Assembly: GCF_002303925.1 (NCBI RefSeq)
Contig: NZ_MRCS01000023.1
Span: 30,268 to 94,267, forward strand
Direction of reading: 5' to 3'
Source: Pseudomonas sp. ACN8
Lineage (GTDB): Bacteria; Pseudomonadota; Gammaproteobacteria; Pseudomonadales; Pseudomonadaceae
DNA: 64,000 bases
In this document: positions 8,632 through 17,126 of the stretch, one piece after another
How positions within the stretch are numbered: position 1 is the stretch's first letter
How the letters are laid out: the number at the start of each line of letters is the position of its first letter
Notes under the pieces: generated by a model
The model's database searches: none
Seen by the model: the letters and a program-made list of their open reading frames with translations, nothing else
Told to the model about the DNA's origin: nothing
Made by a program: the position numbers and the translations under genes

Positions 8632-9359
8632 TGGGCAGCTCCTGCTGTTGTCAGGCGGGTGAAGGCCGAACCGAGATCGCCACCGTGTTCAAGGCTCAGG
8701 GCATCGGCCTGTCCGCTGGCCACCAGCCGGCCTTGATGCAGGATCAGCAAGTCATCGCTGGGCTGTACTTCGTCGAGCAGGTGGGTGGTCCAGAGCGCGC
8801 TGATGCGCTCCTCGCGACACAGACTGCGGATGTGCTGGTTGAGCGCCAGGCGACTCGCCGGGTCGAGGCCGACACTGGCTTCGTCGAGCAGCAACAGACG
8901 CGGCTCATGCAACAGAGCGCGGGCAATTTCCACCCGACGACGATGGCCGCCATTGAGTTCACGCACCCGTTCACGGCGGCGTTCGGTCAGGGCCTGGCGA
9001 GCCAGTTCGGCGTCGACCCGAAGGTCGGTCTGGCGCCGGGACAAGCCATGCAATGCAGCGTGATAACGCAGGTTCTGCTCGACGCTGAGGTCCAGGTCCA
9101 GAGTGCTTTGCTGGAACACCACACCCAACTGCCTGAGTGCCGGGCGTGCGGCGCTGCGCAATGAGCAGCCACCGATGCGGATCTCGCCTTGCTGCAGATC
9201 ATAGAGCCGGGTCAGCAGGGCAATCAGGGTCGACTTGCCCGCGCCGTTGGGGCCCAGCAGCGCGGCGAAACGCCCCGGCTCCAGGCTGAAACTCACCTTG
9301 CGCAAGGCCTCTCGAGCGCCGTAGGCGAAGCTCAGGTCGCTGACTTCAAGGGCGTTCAT
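8628..9359 (-). CDS. pedB: ABC transporter ATP-binding protein, quinoprotein system (PedB)
   Basis: I chose the ATG at 9359 because it forms an ATGA overlap with the stop of the upstream beta-propeller gene, giving 243 residues beginning MNALEVSDLSFAYG. It shows Walker A GPNGAGKST at residues 36-44, Walker B LLLLDEASVGLDP and a switch His in ALWTTHLLDE. The signature motif is LNGGH instead of the usual LSGGQ. It belongs to the ATPase subunit family linked to PQQ-dependent alcohol dehydrogenases and energises the PedC permease. Longer upstream starts would run into the neighbouring gene and are unlikely. Confidence 0.88.
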   Translation of the reverse strand: MNALEVSDLSFAYGAREALRKVSFSLEPGRFAALLGPNGAGKSTLIALLTRLYDLQQGEIRIGGCSLRSAARPALRQLGVVFQQSTLDLDLSVEQNLRYHAALHGLSRRQTDLRVDAELARQALTERRRERVRELNGGHRRRVEIARALLHEPRLLLLDEASVGLDPASRLALNQHIRSLCREERISALWTTHLLDEVQPSDDLLILHQGRLVASGQADALSLEHGGDLGSAFTRLTTAGAAQ

Positions 9360-10315
9360 GGCGTCACCACCACGCCCCAGGGATAGCGCCCGACCTTCAC
9401 CGACTTGCTGACCTTGAGGCTGTCGACATCGATCACCGAGACATCGCCGCTGACGCCGTTGGTAGCCAGCAGTTGCTTCTGATCCGGGGTGAATGCCATC
9501 TGCCAAACCCGTCGACCCACCAGCAGGTAGTCGAGAATCTCGAAGGTCTTGGCGTCGATCACCGCCACATGGTTGGCCGGGCCAAGGGCGACGAAGCCGT
9601 ACTTGCCATCGGCGCTGAGCTTGATGCCGACGGGCTGGACCTTGTCCGGGTGCACGCCCTTGATCTGGAAGTTCAGGGTCTTGAGCACGGTGCGACTGGC
9701 GACATCGAGAATGGTCACGGTGCCGCCGATTTCCGCCGAGGCCCAGAGCTGGGCACCATCGGGGGAGAACTCGACGAAGCGCGGGCGCTGGTCCACCAGG
9801 GTGCTATCGGCCAGGGTCTGGGTGCCGGTGTCGATCCAGTGCAGCATGTTGGTGGTTTCGCTGGTGTTGACCGCCCACTTGCCGTCGGGGCTGACGGCCA
9901 TGCCTTCAGGTTCGACGCCGACGTTGATCTGGGCGAGCACCTTGGAAGTCTCGGTGTCGATCACCGTGACCAGCGCATCGTCCTCGTTGGAGACGTACAA
10001 CCAGCGGTTGTTGGGGTGCAGGGCGAATTGTTCAGGGTCTTTGCCCGAGGGCAGTTCCTTGATGATCTTGCGCGTGGCCACGTCCATCACCTGGACCCGG
10101 TCCGAATCGCTGGCGCAGATGTACAGCAGCTTGTTGTCATGGGACAGCAGCAGACCGCGGGGGCGCTGGCCGACGGGCAGGGTGTCGGTGACTTGCAGGG
10201 TCTGCAGGTCGATCAGGCTCAGGCTGTTGTCCTTTTCGTTGGAGACCCAGGCAGTGCTGGCAACGGCATGGCCAGCGACGAGCAGCAAGGTGCAAGAGAG
10301 CAGGGTGCGGCGCAT
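9356..10315 (-). CDS. PQQ-dependent catabolism-associated YVTN beta-propeller protein
   Basis: The 319-residue protein has a signal peptide (about 19 residues, ending AVAS) and seven similar repeats of the YVTN type, for example DRVQVMDVATRKIIKELPSGKDPEQFALHPNNRWLYVSNEDD. This is a periplasmic beta-propeller, found specifically with the ABC system of quinoprotein alcohol dehydrogenase loci. It sits between the binding protein and the ATPase in one operon. It may act as a binding or docking module for the transporter or an electron carrier. That is inference; the family has no proven function. Confidence 0.85.
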   Translation of the reverse strand: MRRTLLSCTLLLVAGHAVASTAWVSNEKDNSLSLIDLQTLQVTDTLPVGQRPRGLLLSHDNKLLYICASDSDRVQVMDVATRKIIKELPSGKDPEQFALHPNNRWLYVSNEDDALVTVIDTETSKVLAQINVGVEPEGMAVSPDGKWAVNTSETTNMLHWIDTGTQTLADSTLVDQRPRFVEFSPDGAQLWASAEIGGTVTILDVASRTVLKTLNFQIKGVHPDKVQPVGIKLSADGKYGFVALGPANHVAVIDAKTFEILDYLLVGRRVWQMAFTPDQKQLLATNGVSGDVSVIDVDSLKVSKSVKVGRYPWGVVVTP

Positions 10316-10345
10316 GGCGGATTCCTTGTTGTTGTGATGTTCGGA

Positions 10346-11530
10346 TCAGGGAAAACGGCAACTGACCTCGGGTTTGTCGTAGCCAAGGCTGTCCATTTCG
10401 TTGAAGGGGTGCAGAAAGCCGTCCTGGGGAGAGGTGCTGACCAGCGCCCGGGGCTGGACGATGGGAATCGGCTGGCGCAACTGACCGTTCCACGACCGGT
10501 AGCTGAGCTTGCGGCCCTTGAAACCGTCGAGGGGCAACTGGTCGCTGACTTCCAGCGCACGGATCGCCATCGGCTCGGCCTGGCGCAGTTTGCTCACGGC
10601 GCTGGCGATACTGCGCACGGCCATCCACGCGGCGAAATCGCGGTCGTTCATCCAGCGCCCGGTCAGGGCTTCGAAGCGTTTTTGCAACTGCGCGGCGCCG
10701 AAGGTTTCCACGGTCTTGTGCCAGCCCACCGGGGTCAGGCCCTGGGTGCCGGCGACCGGGCGCGGATACCAGGTCTGGTAGGGCACGTATTCACCGAAGT
10801 CGCCACGCTCATCGGCCACCAGTACCACGTCGTACTCGGCGGTCTGGGTGAACAGCGGCATGTCGGCCTGGGCGCTGCGGCGTTGGTCGTTATCGAAGCT
10901 CCAGGGTTTTTCCGCCACCAGTTGCAAGCCGAAGCGCTTGGCGGCGCGACGCAGGGCGGCGGCATAGGCTTGATCGTCCGGCGTTGGGCCGACAATCAGC
11001 AGCGCCCGCTGCCACTTGCGCAGCACCAGAAACTGCGCCAGCGCATCGGCGAGCATCGCCCGGCTCGGCAAGGTGTGCAGCACGTTCGACAGGCAGTCGG
11101 TGGTGCGCAGGCTGTCATCGGCACTGCCGGCGTTGAACAGCAAACTGTCGGGCAGTGCCGCACTCAGTTGGCGCAGGCTGGCAGCAGGTGCGTTCACCAC
11201 AAACAGACGCAGGCCTTGTTCGTGCTGAGCCTTTGCCGCCTCGAGCAAGGCCTCGGGGCTGTCGACACTGGCGCTGACCAGGCTGTAGCCGTGGTTGAGA
11301 AAACGCCCGGTGCTGTTGCTGTCGGTGATCGCCAGGTCGGCGCCGCGCAGCCCGGCATCGGTGGGCTCGGGGATGACGTTCGACAGTAACGGGCCGGGGT
11401 CTGGGCGATAACCCAGGTAGCCGATCCGCACCTGCAAGGGCGCATCGGCGGCCTGGCTCTGGGTGGCCAGGCCGGCGGCGCAGGCAATCGCCAGCAGATA
11501 GATCAGGGCGTAAGGGGCAAGCTGGCGCAT
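10346..11530 (-). CDS. ABC transporter substrate-binding protein, PQQ alcohol dehydrogenase system
   Basis: This 394-residue periplasmic binding protein of the branched-chain-amino-acid-type fold begins MRQLAPYALIYLLAIA with a signal peptide ending near SQA. The start at 11530 has GGAG 7 bases upstream; an ATG at 11542 is possible. The family occurs with PQQ-dependent alcohol dehydrogenases and the PedB/PedC-like ABC proteins, and is first in that minus-strand operon. It is divergent from pedF, so the 210-base gap holds both promoters; the CTACCAAGGGACTAG motif lies there at 11623. Confidence 0.82.
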   Translation of the reverse strand: MRQLAPYALIYLLAIACAAGLATQSQAADAPLQVRIGYLGYRPDPGPLLSNVIPEPTDAGLRGADLAITDSNSTGRFLNHGYSLVSASVDSPEALLEAAKAQHEQGLRLFVVNAPAASLRQLSAALPDSLLFNAGSADDSLRTTDCLSNVLHTLPSRAMLADALAQFLVLRKWQRALLIVGPTPDDQAYAAALRRAAKRFGLQLVAEKPWSFDNDQRRSAQADMPLFTQTAEYDVVLVADERGDFGEYVPYQTWYPRPVAGTQGLTPVGWHKTVETFGAAQLQKRFEALTGRWMNDRDFAAWMAVRSIASAVSKLRQAEPMAIRALEVSDQLPLDGFKGRKLSYRSWNGQLRQPIPIVQPRALVSTSPQDGFLHPFNEMDSLGYDKPEVSCRFP

Positions 11531-11622
11531 AAGGCTCTCCATGACCGTTAGCGCCAGCATAGGAAGCCCGTGAGGCTGAGGAAATATGCAGAAAGTACCG
11601 GTGGTGTCCATCCAGCGCCTTA

Positions 11623-11637
11623 CTACCAAGGGACTAG
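11623..11637 (+). promoter_or_regulatory. Candidate activator site CTACCAAGGGACTAG (pedF / ABC operon)
   Basis: CTACCAAGGGACTAG lies in the divergent promoter between the ABC operon and pedF, 104 bases before the pedF ATG. It differs by one base from the motif at 14970-14984, 108 bases before pedH. Near-identical sequence and near-identical distance suggest a site for a shared activator such as AgmR/PedR2 (inference). Confidence 0.5.
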
Positions 11638-11740
11638 GTGGCGACCACCAAAGCAGCATGGGGCGAGTGCAATGCCGTTTCTAAGATAGCTGCCATAGCC
11701 TCTGCCAAGAGGTTTTGCGTGCAATCCAGAGGGCATAACA

Positions 11741-12202
11741 ATGACAACAAAACGCAACGCCTTGCTCGTGACCGGGCTATTGGCCGGTCTTATCAGCGCA
11801 GGCTCCGTGTGGGCCCACGGCAACGTGGTGCCACAGGCCGTGGAAACCAAGGGGCTGACGCCAATCAAGGACGCCGGCGTGCAACTCGATGCCGACGGCT
11901 GGGCCGCGGTGAACCCGTATCGCACTGCCCCGGAACACGACAAGGCAGTTGAGATCGGCTCCTCGGCCTATACCCAGAACTGCGCGGCCTGTCATGGCCT
12001 GGAAGCCAAGTCCGGCGGTATCGCTCCCGACTTGCGCATGCTCGATGTCGGTGAGGCGGGTGATGAATGGTTCGCCGAACGGGTGCGCCATGGCGCGGTG
12101 CGCGACGGCCGGGTGTACATGCCGAAGATGGCCGACTACCTGAGCCAGGAAGCTCTGTGGGCGGTGCGCACTTATCTGGACACTGTGCACGTCGAGGAGT
12201 GA
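11741..12202 (+). CDS. pedF: Cytochrome c-550 PedF
   Basis: A 153-residue periplasmic c-type cytochrome with a signal peptide ending near VWA and one haem-binding site CAACH at residues 81-85. A Met ligand is likely in VYMPKMADY. It matches the PedF family, the electron acceptor of quinoprotein ethanol/2-phenylethanol dehydrogenases. It begins a tight plus-strand run (pedF, MoxJ-like, SoxYZ-like, zinc hydrolase) with 3 to 31 bases between genes. In this run it would pass electrons from PQQH2 of the PedH enzyme to the respiratory chain. Confidence 0.9.
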   Translation: MTTKRNALLVTGLLAGLISAGSVWAHGNVVPQAVETKGLTPIKDAGVQLDADGWAAVNPYRTAPEHDKAVEIGSSAYTQNCAACHGLEAKSGGIAPDLRMLDVGEAGDEWFAERVRHGAVRDGRVYMPKMADYLSQEALWAVRTYLDTVHVEE

Positions 12203-12205
12203 CCC

Positions 12206-13081
12206 ATGCGCCTGCTCGCGGTGCTGATCAGCGCTCTGTGGCTGTGCTGCCAGGCGGCGCAGGCGCAGGTTCGCAACTTCGACGAAATGATCGCCGCCGG
12301 GGAACTGAAGGTGGCGGTCTACAAGGACTTCGCCCCCTACAGCTTTGAACGCGCCGGAAAGCCCCAGGGTGTCGATGTCGAACTCGCCGAGGCCCTGGCC
12401 AAGGCACTCGGCGTGCGCCTGACGCTGATCTGGGCGCCGGCCGGGGAAAAGCTCGACGACGACCTGCGCGACTACATCTGGCGTGCCAGTGCCTTGCACA
12501 ACCAGCAATTGGCCGACCTGATGATGCGCGTGCCCTACGACCGTGATTACGCGCAGAAGCGTAACGAGTTCGGCGAACGGGTCAACGGCCAGGTAGTGAT
12601 GTTCGGTCCGTACCAGAACGAACAATGGCAGGTGGCCTATGACCGCCGAAGGCTGGACAAGGTCGCCAGCGTCGCGGTGTTCGAGCATCACCCGATTGGT
12701 GTCGAAGTTGACAGCGTGCCTTCGTTCTACCTGACCTCGGTGTTCAACGGCATGCTCGCCGGCAAGACCCATCACTATCCGGGCGTGCCCCAGGCGTTTG
12801 CCGCGATGAAGGCCGGTGAGGTCGACGCGGTGATGGCCATGCGTGGCGAGATCGACTGGCAAGTTCACGAAGCGGCCGACCCGCAAGTGGCGCTGGCAGA
12901 AAATGCCTACCCGAACATGGGCAAACAGCTCTGGGAAATTGGCATGGCGGTGCACGAAAGCAACCGGCAACTGGCCTATGCCGTGGAAGAGGCGCTGGAA
13001 AGCCTGATCCGCGAGGGTTCGGTGAAGACCATCTACGGCCATTACGGCCTGCGTTACGACGTGCCCGAGATGTATCAATAA
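12206..13081 (+). CDS. MoxJ/XoxJ-like periplasmic binding protein of quinoprotein system
   Basis: The 291-residue protein has a signal peptide ending AQA and a family 3 type solute-binding fold (GELKVAVYKDFAPYSFERAGKPQGVDVELAEALAKALG). Related proteins (MoxJ, XoxJ) accompany methanol dehydrogenases and are thought to help assembly or activation of the enzyme, not transport. The gene starts 3 bases after pedF and is followed by the SoxYZ-like gene, with no permease nearby on this strand. A role in delivering PQQ, metal or partner protein to the alcohol dehydrogenase is therefore more likely than import. Confidence 0.8.
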   Translation: MRLLAVLISALWLCCQAAQAQVRNFDEMIAAGELKVAVYKDFAPYSFERAGKPQGVDVELAEALAKALGVRLTLIWAPAGEKLDDDLRDYIWRASALHNQQLADLMMRVPYDRDYAQKRNEFGERVNGQVVMFGPYQNEQWQVAYDRRRLDKVASVAVFEHHPIGVEVDSVPSFYLTSVFNGMLAGKTHHYPGVPQAFAAMKAGEVDAVMAMRGEIDWQVHEAADPQVALAENAYPNMGKQLWEIGMAVHESNRQLAYAVEEALESLIREGSVKTIYGHYGLRYDVPEMYQ

Positions 13082-13091
13082 GGAGCAGGCG

Positions 13092-13853
13092 ATGAAATGG
13101 CGAGGGAGTTGTCTGTTGGCCTGCTGGTTAAGCCTGACGGCACAGGCTGGCGCTATCGATCCCGGTAAAGACCCGGTGCCATCGGTGATGTGGGCCTTCT
13201 ATCAGCAGCAGTTTCTGGGCAATGCGCCGTTCGTTTTCGATGAGCGGGTCAAGTTGCTGGCGCCGCCGTTTGCCGAAGATGCCCGGCAGGTGCCGCTGGA
13301 AATCGACGCCCGGGCGTTCAAGGGCGAGGTGGTGAAAATCCTCGCCTGGGCAGAACTGAACCCGTTGCCGAAAATCGTCGACTTCCAGCCGCTGAATTCG
13401 GTTTTGCCCTGGCTGTCGTTGCGCATTCGCATCGAACAGGCCACGCCCTTGCGCGCGGCGGTGTTGACCCGCGACGGTGTGTGGCATGTCGGTTCGACGC
13501 TGATCGACGCCGCCGGTGGCGGCTGCACCGCGCCGAGCGTGGTGCGGACTCAACCGGGCTGGGAGGAGCATATCGGTGAAGTACTCGGCGGGCGCTATCC
13601 CCGGGGTGAGTTCAGCCGTTTGCGTTTGCAGGTGGCCCATCCCATGGACAACGGCATGGTCAGCGGCATCCCGGAATTCTTCATCAACCATGCCGAGCTG
13701 CGCGACCGCAACGAGCAAGTGCTGGCCCGGCTGGAACTGTTTCCGGCGGTCAGCGAAAACCCCAACCTGGCCTTCGACATCGAAGGAACAGGGCAAACGC
13801 GGCTGCTACTACGGGACAACAGCGGCAATGAATTCGATGCGTCGATTCTCTGA
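13092..13853 (+). CDS. Quinoprotein dehydrogenase-associated fused SoxYZ-like carrier
   Basis: A 253-residue protein with a short signal peptide (ending near AQA), an N-terminal SoxY-like part and a C-terminal SoxZ-like part. In SoxY the sulfur-carrying Cys sits in a terminal GGCGG; here a lone cysteine sits inside the chain in GGGCTAPS, where the two halves join. The family is found only with quinoprotein alcohol dehydrogenases. It probably works with the zinc hydrolase encoded next and the CXXCW rhodanese-like protein. What the cysteine carries is unknown. Confidence 0.85.
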   Translation: MKWRGSCLLACWLSLTAQAGAIDPGKDPVPSVMWAFYQQQFLGNAPFVFDERVKLLAPPFAEDARQVPLEIDARAFKGEVVKILAWAELNPLPKIVDFQPLNSVLPWLSLRIRIEQATPLRAAVLTRDGVWHVGSTLIDAAGGGCTAPSVVRTQPGWEEHIGEVLGGRYPRGEFSRLRLQVAHPMDNGMVSGIPEFFINHAELRDRNEQVLARLELFPAVSENPNLAFDIEGTGQTRLLLRDNSGNEFDASIL

Positions 13854-13884
13854 TCCCAAGAAGCGTGACCCCAAGGAGCGTGGC

Positions 13885-14823
13885 ATGCGCTGGATCCTGT
13901 TGATGGTGTTAAGCGTCAGTCTGCCGGCCCTGGCCGATCTCGACTACTCACTCAAGCCCCGGCAGATCGCCCAGGACACCTGGCTGCTGGAAGGCAGCAC
14001 CGATAATTTTGCCAAGGCCAACGGCGGCAACATCGTCAACACCGCGTTCATCGTCACCGAACGCGGTGTGGTGGTGATCGACACCGGGCCGTCCCGGCGT
14101 TACGGCGAAGCGATGCGCAAGGCCATTGCCGCCACCACCGACAAGCCGGTGATCGAGGTCTTGCTGACCCATCACCACCCGGATCATGCGCTGGGCAATC
14201 AAGCCTTCAGCGACGTGCCGATCGGCGCCCTGGCCGGCACCACTGAATTGCTGCACCGGCAAGGTGATGCCATGGCCGAGAACATGTACCGGATGGTCGG
14301 CGACTGGATGCGTGGCACCGAAGTGGTGCTGCCGACCCAGACGCTGACAGCCGGCGTGAAAAGTTTTGGGAATCACGATCTGCGTCTGCTGAGCCTGGGT
14401 GGGCATACGGGCGCGGATCTGGCTATTCTCGACCAGCGAACCGGCGTGCTGTTTGCCGGGGACCTGGTGTTTTATCAACGGGCACTGACCACGCCCAATA
14501 GCTCGGGCCTGGCCGTATGGCTGACGGACATCGCGACCCTGCAAGGCTTGCCCTGGACGCTGGTTGTACCCGGCCATGGCCCGGTGGCGAGCGATCCACA
14601 ACCCTTCGAGCAGATGCGCGATTACCTGACCTGGCTCGATCGGCTGATGCGCGACGGCGCCGCCAATGGCAGCGACATGGCCGAGATGATCCGCAGCCCC
14701 ATCCCCGAACGCTTCGCCGGGATCAGCCTGAGCCGCTACGAACTGATCCGTAGCGTCAGTCATTTGTACCCGCGATACGAGCGGGAACGGATGACGCGGG
14801 TGGATTCCGCCGCCGGAAAATGA
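13885..14823 (+). CDS. Quinoprotein relay system zinc metallohydrolase (SoxH-related)
   Basis: The ATG at 13885 follows AAGGAG and gives 312 residues with a signal peptide (MRWILLMVLSVSLPALA). The protein is a metallo-beta-lactamase fold enzyme with the zinc motif THHHPDHALGN, a later His in LGGHTGADL, Asp in FAGDLVF and His in VPGHGPV. It is of the SoxH-related group linked to PQQ alcohol dehydrogenases and fused SoxYZ carriers. It is encoded 31 bases after the carrier. It likely hydrolyses something bound to the carrier cysteine; the substrate is unknown. Confidence 0.85.
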   Translation: MRWILLMVLSVSLPALADLDYSLKPRQIAQDTWLLEGSTDNFAKANGGNIVNTAFIVTERGVVVIDTGPSRRYGEAMRKAIAATTDKPVIEVLLTHHHPDHALGNQAFSDVPIGALAGTTELLHRQGDAMAENMYRMVGDWMRGTEVVLPTQTLTAGVKSFGNHDLRLLSLGGHTGADLAILDQRTGVLFAGDLVFYQRALTTPNSSGLAVWLTDIATLQGLPWTLVVPGHGPVASDPQPFEQMRDYLTWLDRLMRDGAANGSDMAEMIRSPIPERFAGISLSRYELIRSVSHLYPRYERERMTRVDSAAGK

Positions 14824-14830
14824 TGCTTTT

Positions 14831-14931
14831 CTGTAGGAGCGAGCCTGCTCGCGATGGACGTTAACGATAACGCAAGCTGCCTGGATGAACGCGGTGGTCT
14901 GACGTATTTCGCGAGCAGGCTCGCTCCTACA
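14831..14931. repeat. REPIN (inverted REP pair)
   Basis: CTGTAGGAGCGAGCCTGCTC and its inverted copy enclose a loop of about 50 bases between the zinc hydrolase and the pedH promoter. Confidence 0.9.
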
Positions 14932-14969
14932 AGGGGCCGGTGTCGTTCACGTTCATCTCATCCGACCTG

Positions 14970-14984
14970 CTACCAAGGAACTAG
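14970..14984 (+). promoter_or_regulatory. Candidate activator site CTACCAAGGAACTAG (pedH)
   Basis: This 15-base sequence matches 14 of 15 bases of the site at 11623-11637 and lies 108 bases upstream of the pedH ATG. It is the best candidate for the regulator of the lanthanide-type alcohol dehydrogenase (inference). Confidence 0.5.
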
Positions 14985-15091
14985 CAATCTCCTCATTGCG
15001 GGCAATTGTTGCCAGGGCGGCGGCGCTCAAGAATCTGCACCAGACCGGGAAAATTTTCCGGACATAACAAAAATCCGCAGAGGAAGCCGTC

Positions 15092-16867
15092 ATGACCCAA
15101 CCCGCACGTCGCCAGCCCTTCGTCTTGAGCCTGCTGCTCACTGCCATGCTGTTGTCCGGCCAGGCATTGGCCGGGGTTTCCGACCAGGACATTCTCCAGG
15201 ACCCGAAAAACCCGGAACAGGTCGTGACCAATGGCCTCGGCGTTCAAGGGCAGCGCTACAGCCCGCTGGATATTCTCAACGTCGACAACGTCAAGGAGCT
15301 GCGCCCGGCGTGGGCGTTTTCCTTCGGCGGTGAAAAACAGCGGGGCCAGCAAGCGCAGCCGATGGTCAAGGACGGCGTGATGTACATGACCGGTTCCTAC
15401 TCCCGGGTGTTCGCCGTGGATGCCCGCACCGGCAAGAAACTCTGGCAATACGATGCACGCCTGCCCGATGACATCCGCCCTTGCTGCGACGTGATCAACC
15501 GTGGCGTCGCGCTGTATGGCGACCTGGTGATTTTCGGCACCCTCGACGCCAAGCTCGTGGCGCTGAACAAGGACACCGGCAAGGTGGTGTGGAGCAAGAA
15601 AGTCGCCGACCACAAGGAAGGCTACTCGATCAGCGCCGCGCCGCTGGTGATCAACGGCAAGCTGATTACCGGCGTGGCCGGTGGCGAGTTCGGCGTGGTG
15701 GGCAAGATCGAGGCCTACGACCCGAAAAACGGTGACCTGCTGTGGACCCGGCCAACGGTCGAAGGCCATATGGGCTACGTCTACAAGGACGGCAAAGCGG
15801 TGGAGAACGGCATCTCCGGCGGCGAGGCGGGCAAGACCTGGCCGGGCGATCTCTGGAAAACCGGCGGCGCGGCCCCTTGGCTTGGCGGCTATTACGACCC
15901 GGAAACCAACCTGCTGCTGTTCGGTACCGGCAACCCGGCACCGTGGAACTCGCACCTGCGCCCTGGCGACAACCTCTACTCCTCGTCGCGCCTGGCGCTC
16001 AACCCGGACGACGGCACCATCAAGTGGCACTTCCAGAGCACGCCCCACGACGGTTGGGACTACGACGGTGTGAACGAGCTGGTGTCGTTCAACTACAGCG
16101 AAGGCGGCAAGGAAATCAAGGCGGCAGCCACTGCCGACCGTAACGGTTTCTTCTACGTGCTGGACCGCACCAACGGCAAATTCATCCGTGGCTTCCCGTT
16201 CGTGGACAAGATCACCTGGGCCACCGGCCTGGATAAGAACGGCCGGCCGATCTACAACGAAGCCAGCCGTCCCGGTGCCCCGGGTTCCGAAGCCAAGGGC
16301 AGCTCGGTGTTCGTGGCGCCGGCGTTCCTCGGCGCGAAAAACTGGATGCCGATGGCTTACAACAAGGACACCGGGCTGTTCTATGTGCCGTCCAACGAAT
16401 GGGGCATGGACATCTGGAACGAAGGCATCGCCTACAAGAAAGGCGCGGCGTTCCTAGGTGCCGGCTTCACCATCAAGCCGTTGAACGAAGACTACATCGG
16501 CGTGCTGCGGGCCATCGATCCGAAAACCGGCAAGGAAGTGTGGCGCCACAAGAACTACGCGCCGCTGTGGGGCGGGGTGCTGACCACCAAGGGCAACCTG
16601 GTGTTCACCGGCACGCCTGAAGGTTTCCTGCAGGCGTTCAACGCCAAGACCGGCGAAAAGGTCTGGGAATTCCAGACGGGCTCCGGCGTGCTCGGCTCCC
16701 CCGTGACCTGGGAAATGGACGGCGAACAGTACGTCTCGGTGCTCTCCGGCTGGGGCGGCGCGGTACCGCTGTGGGGCGGCGAAGTAGCCAAACGGGTGAA
16801 GGACTTCAACCAGGGCGGCATGCTCTGGACCTTCAAGCTGCCCAAGGATCTGGTGGCCAGGCACTGA
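15092..16867 (+). CDS. pedH: PQQ-dependent alcohol dehydrogenase, lanthanide type (PedH)
   Basis: The 591-residue periplasmic enzyme has a signal peptide ending ALA and the eight-bladed quinoprotein propeller. The vicinal cysteines C131-C132 (RPCCDVINRG) form the disulfide over PQQ. The catalytic Asp is D323, in WDYDG, and the residue two positions on is D325. In calcium enzymes this second position is Ser or Ala; an Asp there marks lanthanide-dependent enzymes (XoxF, PedH). The enzyme oxidises primary alcohols and aldehydes and passes electrons to PedF. It is a stand-alone gene with its own promoter. No second, calcium-type dehydrogenase lies in the window. Confidence 0.92.
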   Translation: MTQPARRQPFVLSLLLTAMLLSGQALAGVSDQDILQDPKNPEQVVTNGLGVQGQRYSPLDILNVDNVKELRPAWAFSFGGEKQRGQQAQPMVKDGVMYMTGSYSRVFAVDARTGKKLWQYDARLPDDIRPCCDVINRGVALYGDLVIFGTLDAKLVALNKDTGKVVWSKKVADHKEGYSISAAPLVINGKLITGVAGGEFGVVGKIEAYDPKNGDLLWTRPTVEGHMGYVYKDGKAVENGISGGEAGKTWPGDLWKTGGAAPWLGGYYDPETNLLLFGTGNPAPWNSHLRPGDNLYSSSRLALNPDDGTIKWHFQSTPHDGWDYDGVNELVSFNYSEGGKEIKAAATADRNGFFYVLDRTNGKFIRGFPFVDKITWATGLDKNGRPIYNEASRPGAPGSEAKGSSVFVAPAFLGAKNWMPMAYNKDTGLFYVPSNEWGMDIWNEGIAYKKGAAFLGAGFTIKPLNEDYIGVLRAIDPKTGKEVWRHKNYAPLWGGVLTTKGNLVFTGTPEGFLQAFNAKTGEKVWEFQTGSGVLGSPVTWEMDGEQYVSVLSGWGGAVPLWGGEVAKRVKDFNQGGMLWTFKLPKDLVARH

Positions 16868-16889
16868 TTCAAAAATCACCGCATTCCCC

Positions 16890-16991
16890 CTGTAGGAGCG
16901 AGCCTGCTCGCGATGAACCTGAGAACACCGAGGGGTGTCAGGTGCCCAGCGTCATCGTTGACGACCATCGCGAGCAGGCTCGCTCCTACAG
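16890..16991. repeat. REPIN (inverted REP pair)
   Basis: Inverted REP halves flank a loop that closely resembles that of the REPIN at 31097-31200 (GGGGTG, CCAGCGT and ATCGTTG blocks in the same order), indicating copying as a whole unit. Confidence 0.9.
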
Positions 16992-17126
16992 TGATCTGTG
17001 TGAAATCTACGACCAAATAACGAGAGCCCCTCCTGCCAACGATGCATTCGTCTGGCACGCGGGGCTCTCTAGTATCGGCTCATCGCCTGTCAGTACGACA
17101 GGCATCGACCCAGACAGAGGCCCACC

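Noticed and set aside
9473..11389. Long plus-strand open frame over the ABC genes
   Set aside because: The opposite strand encodes two well-supported proteins here; this frame matches no family.
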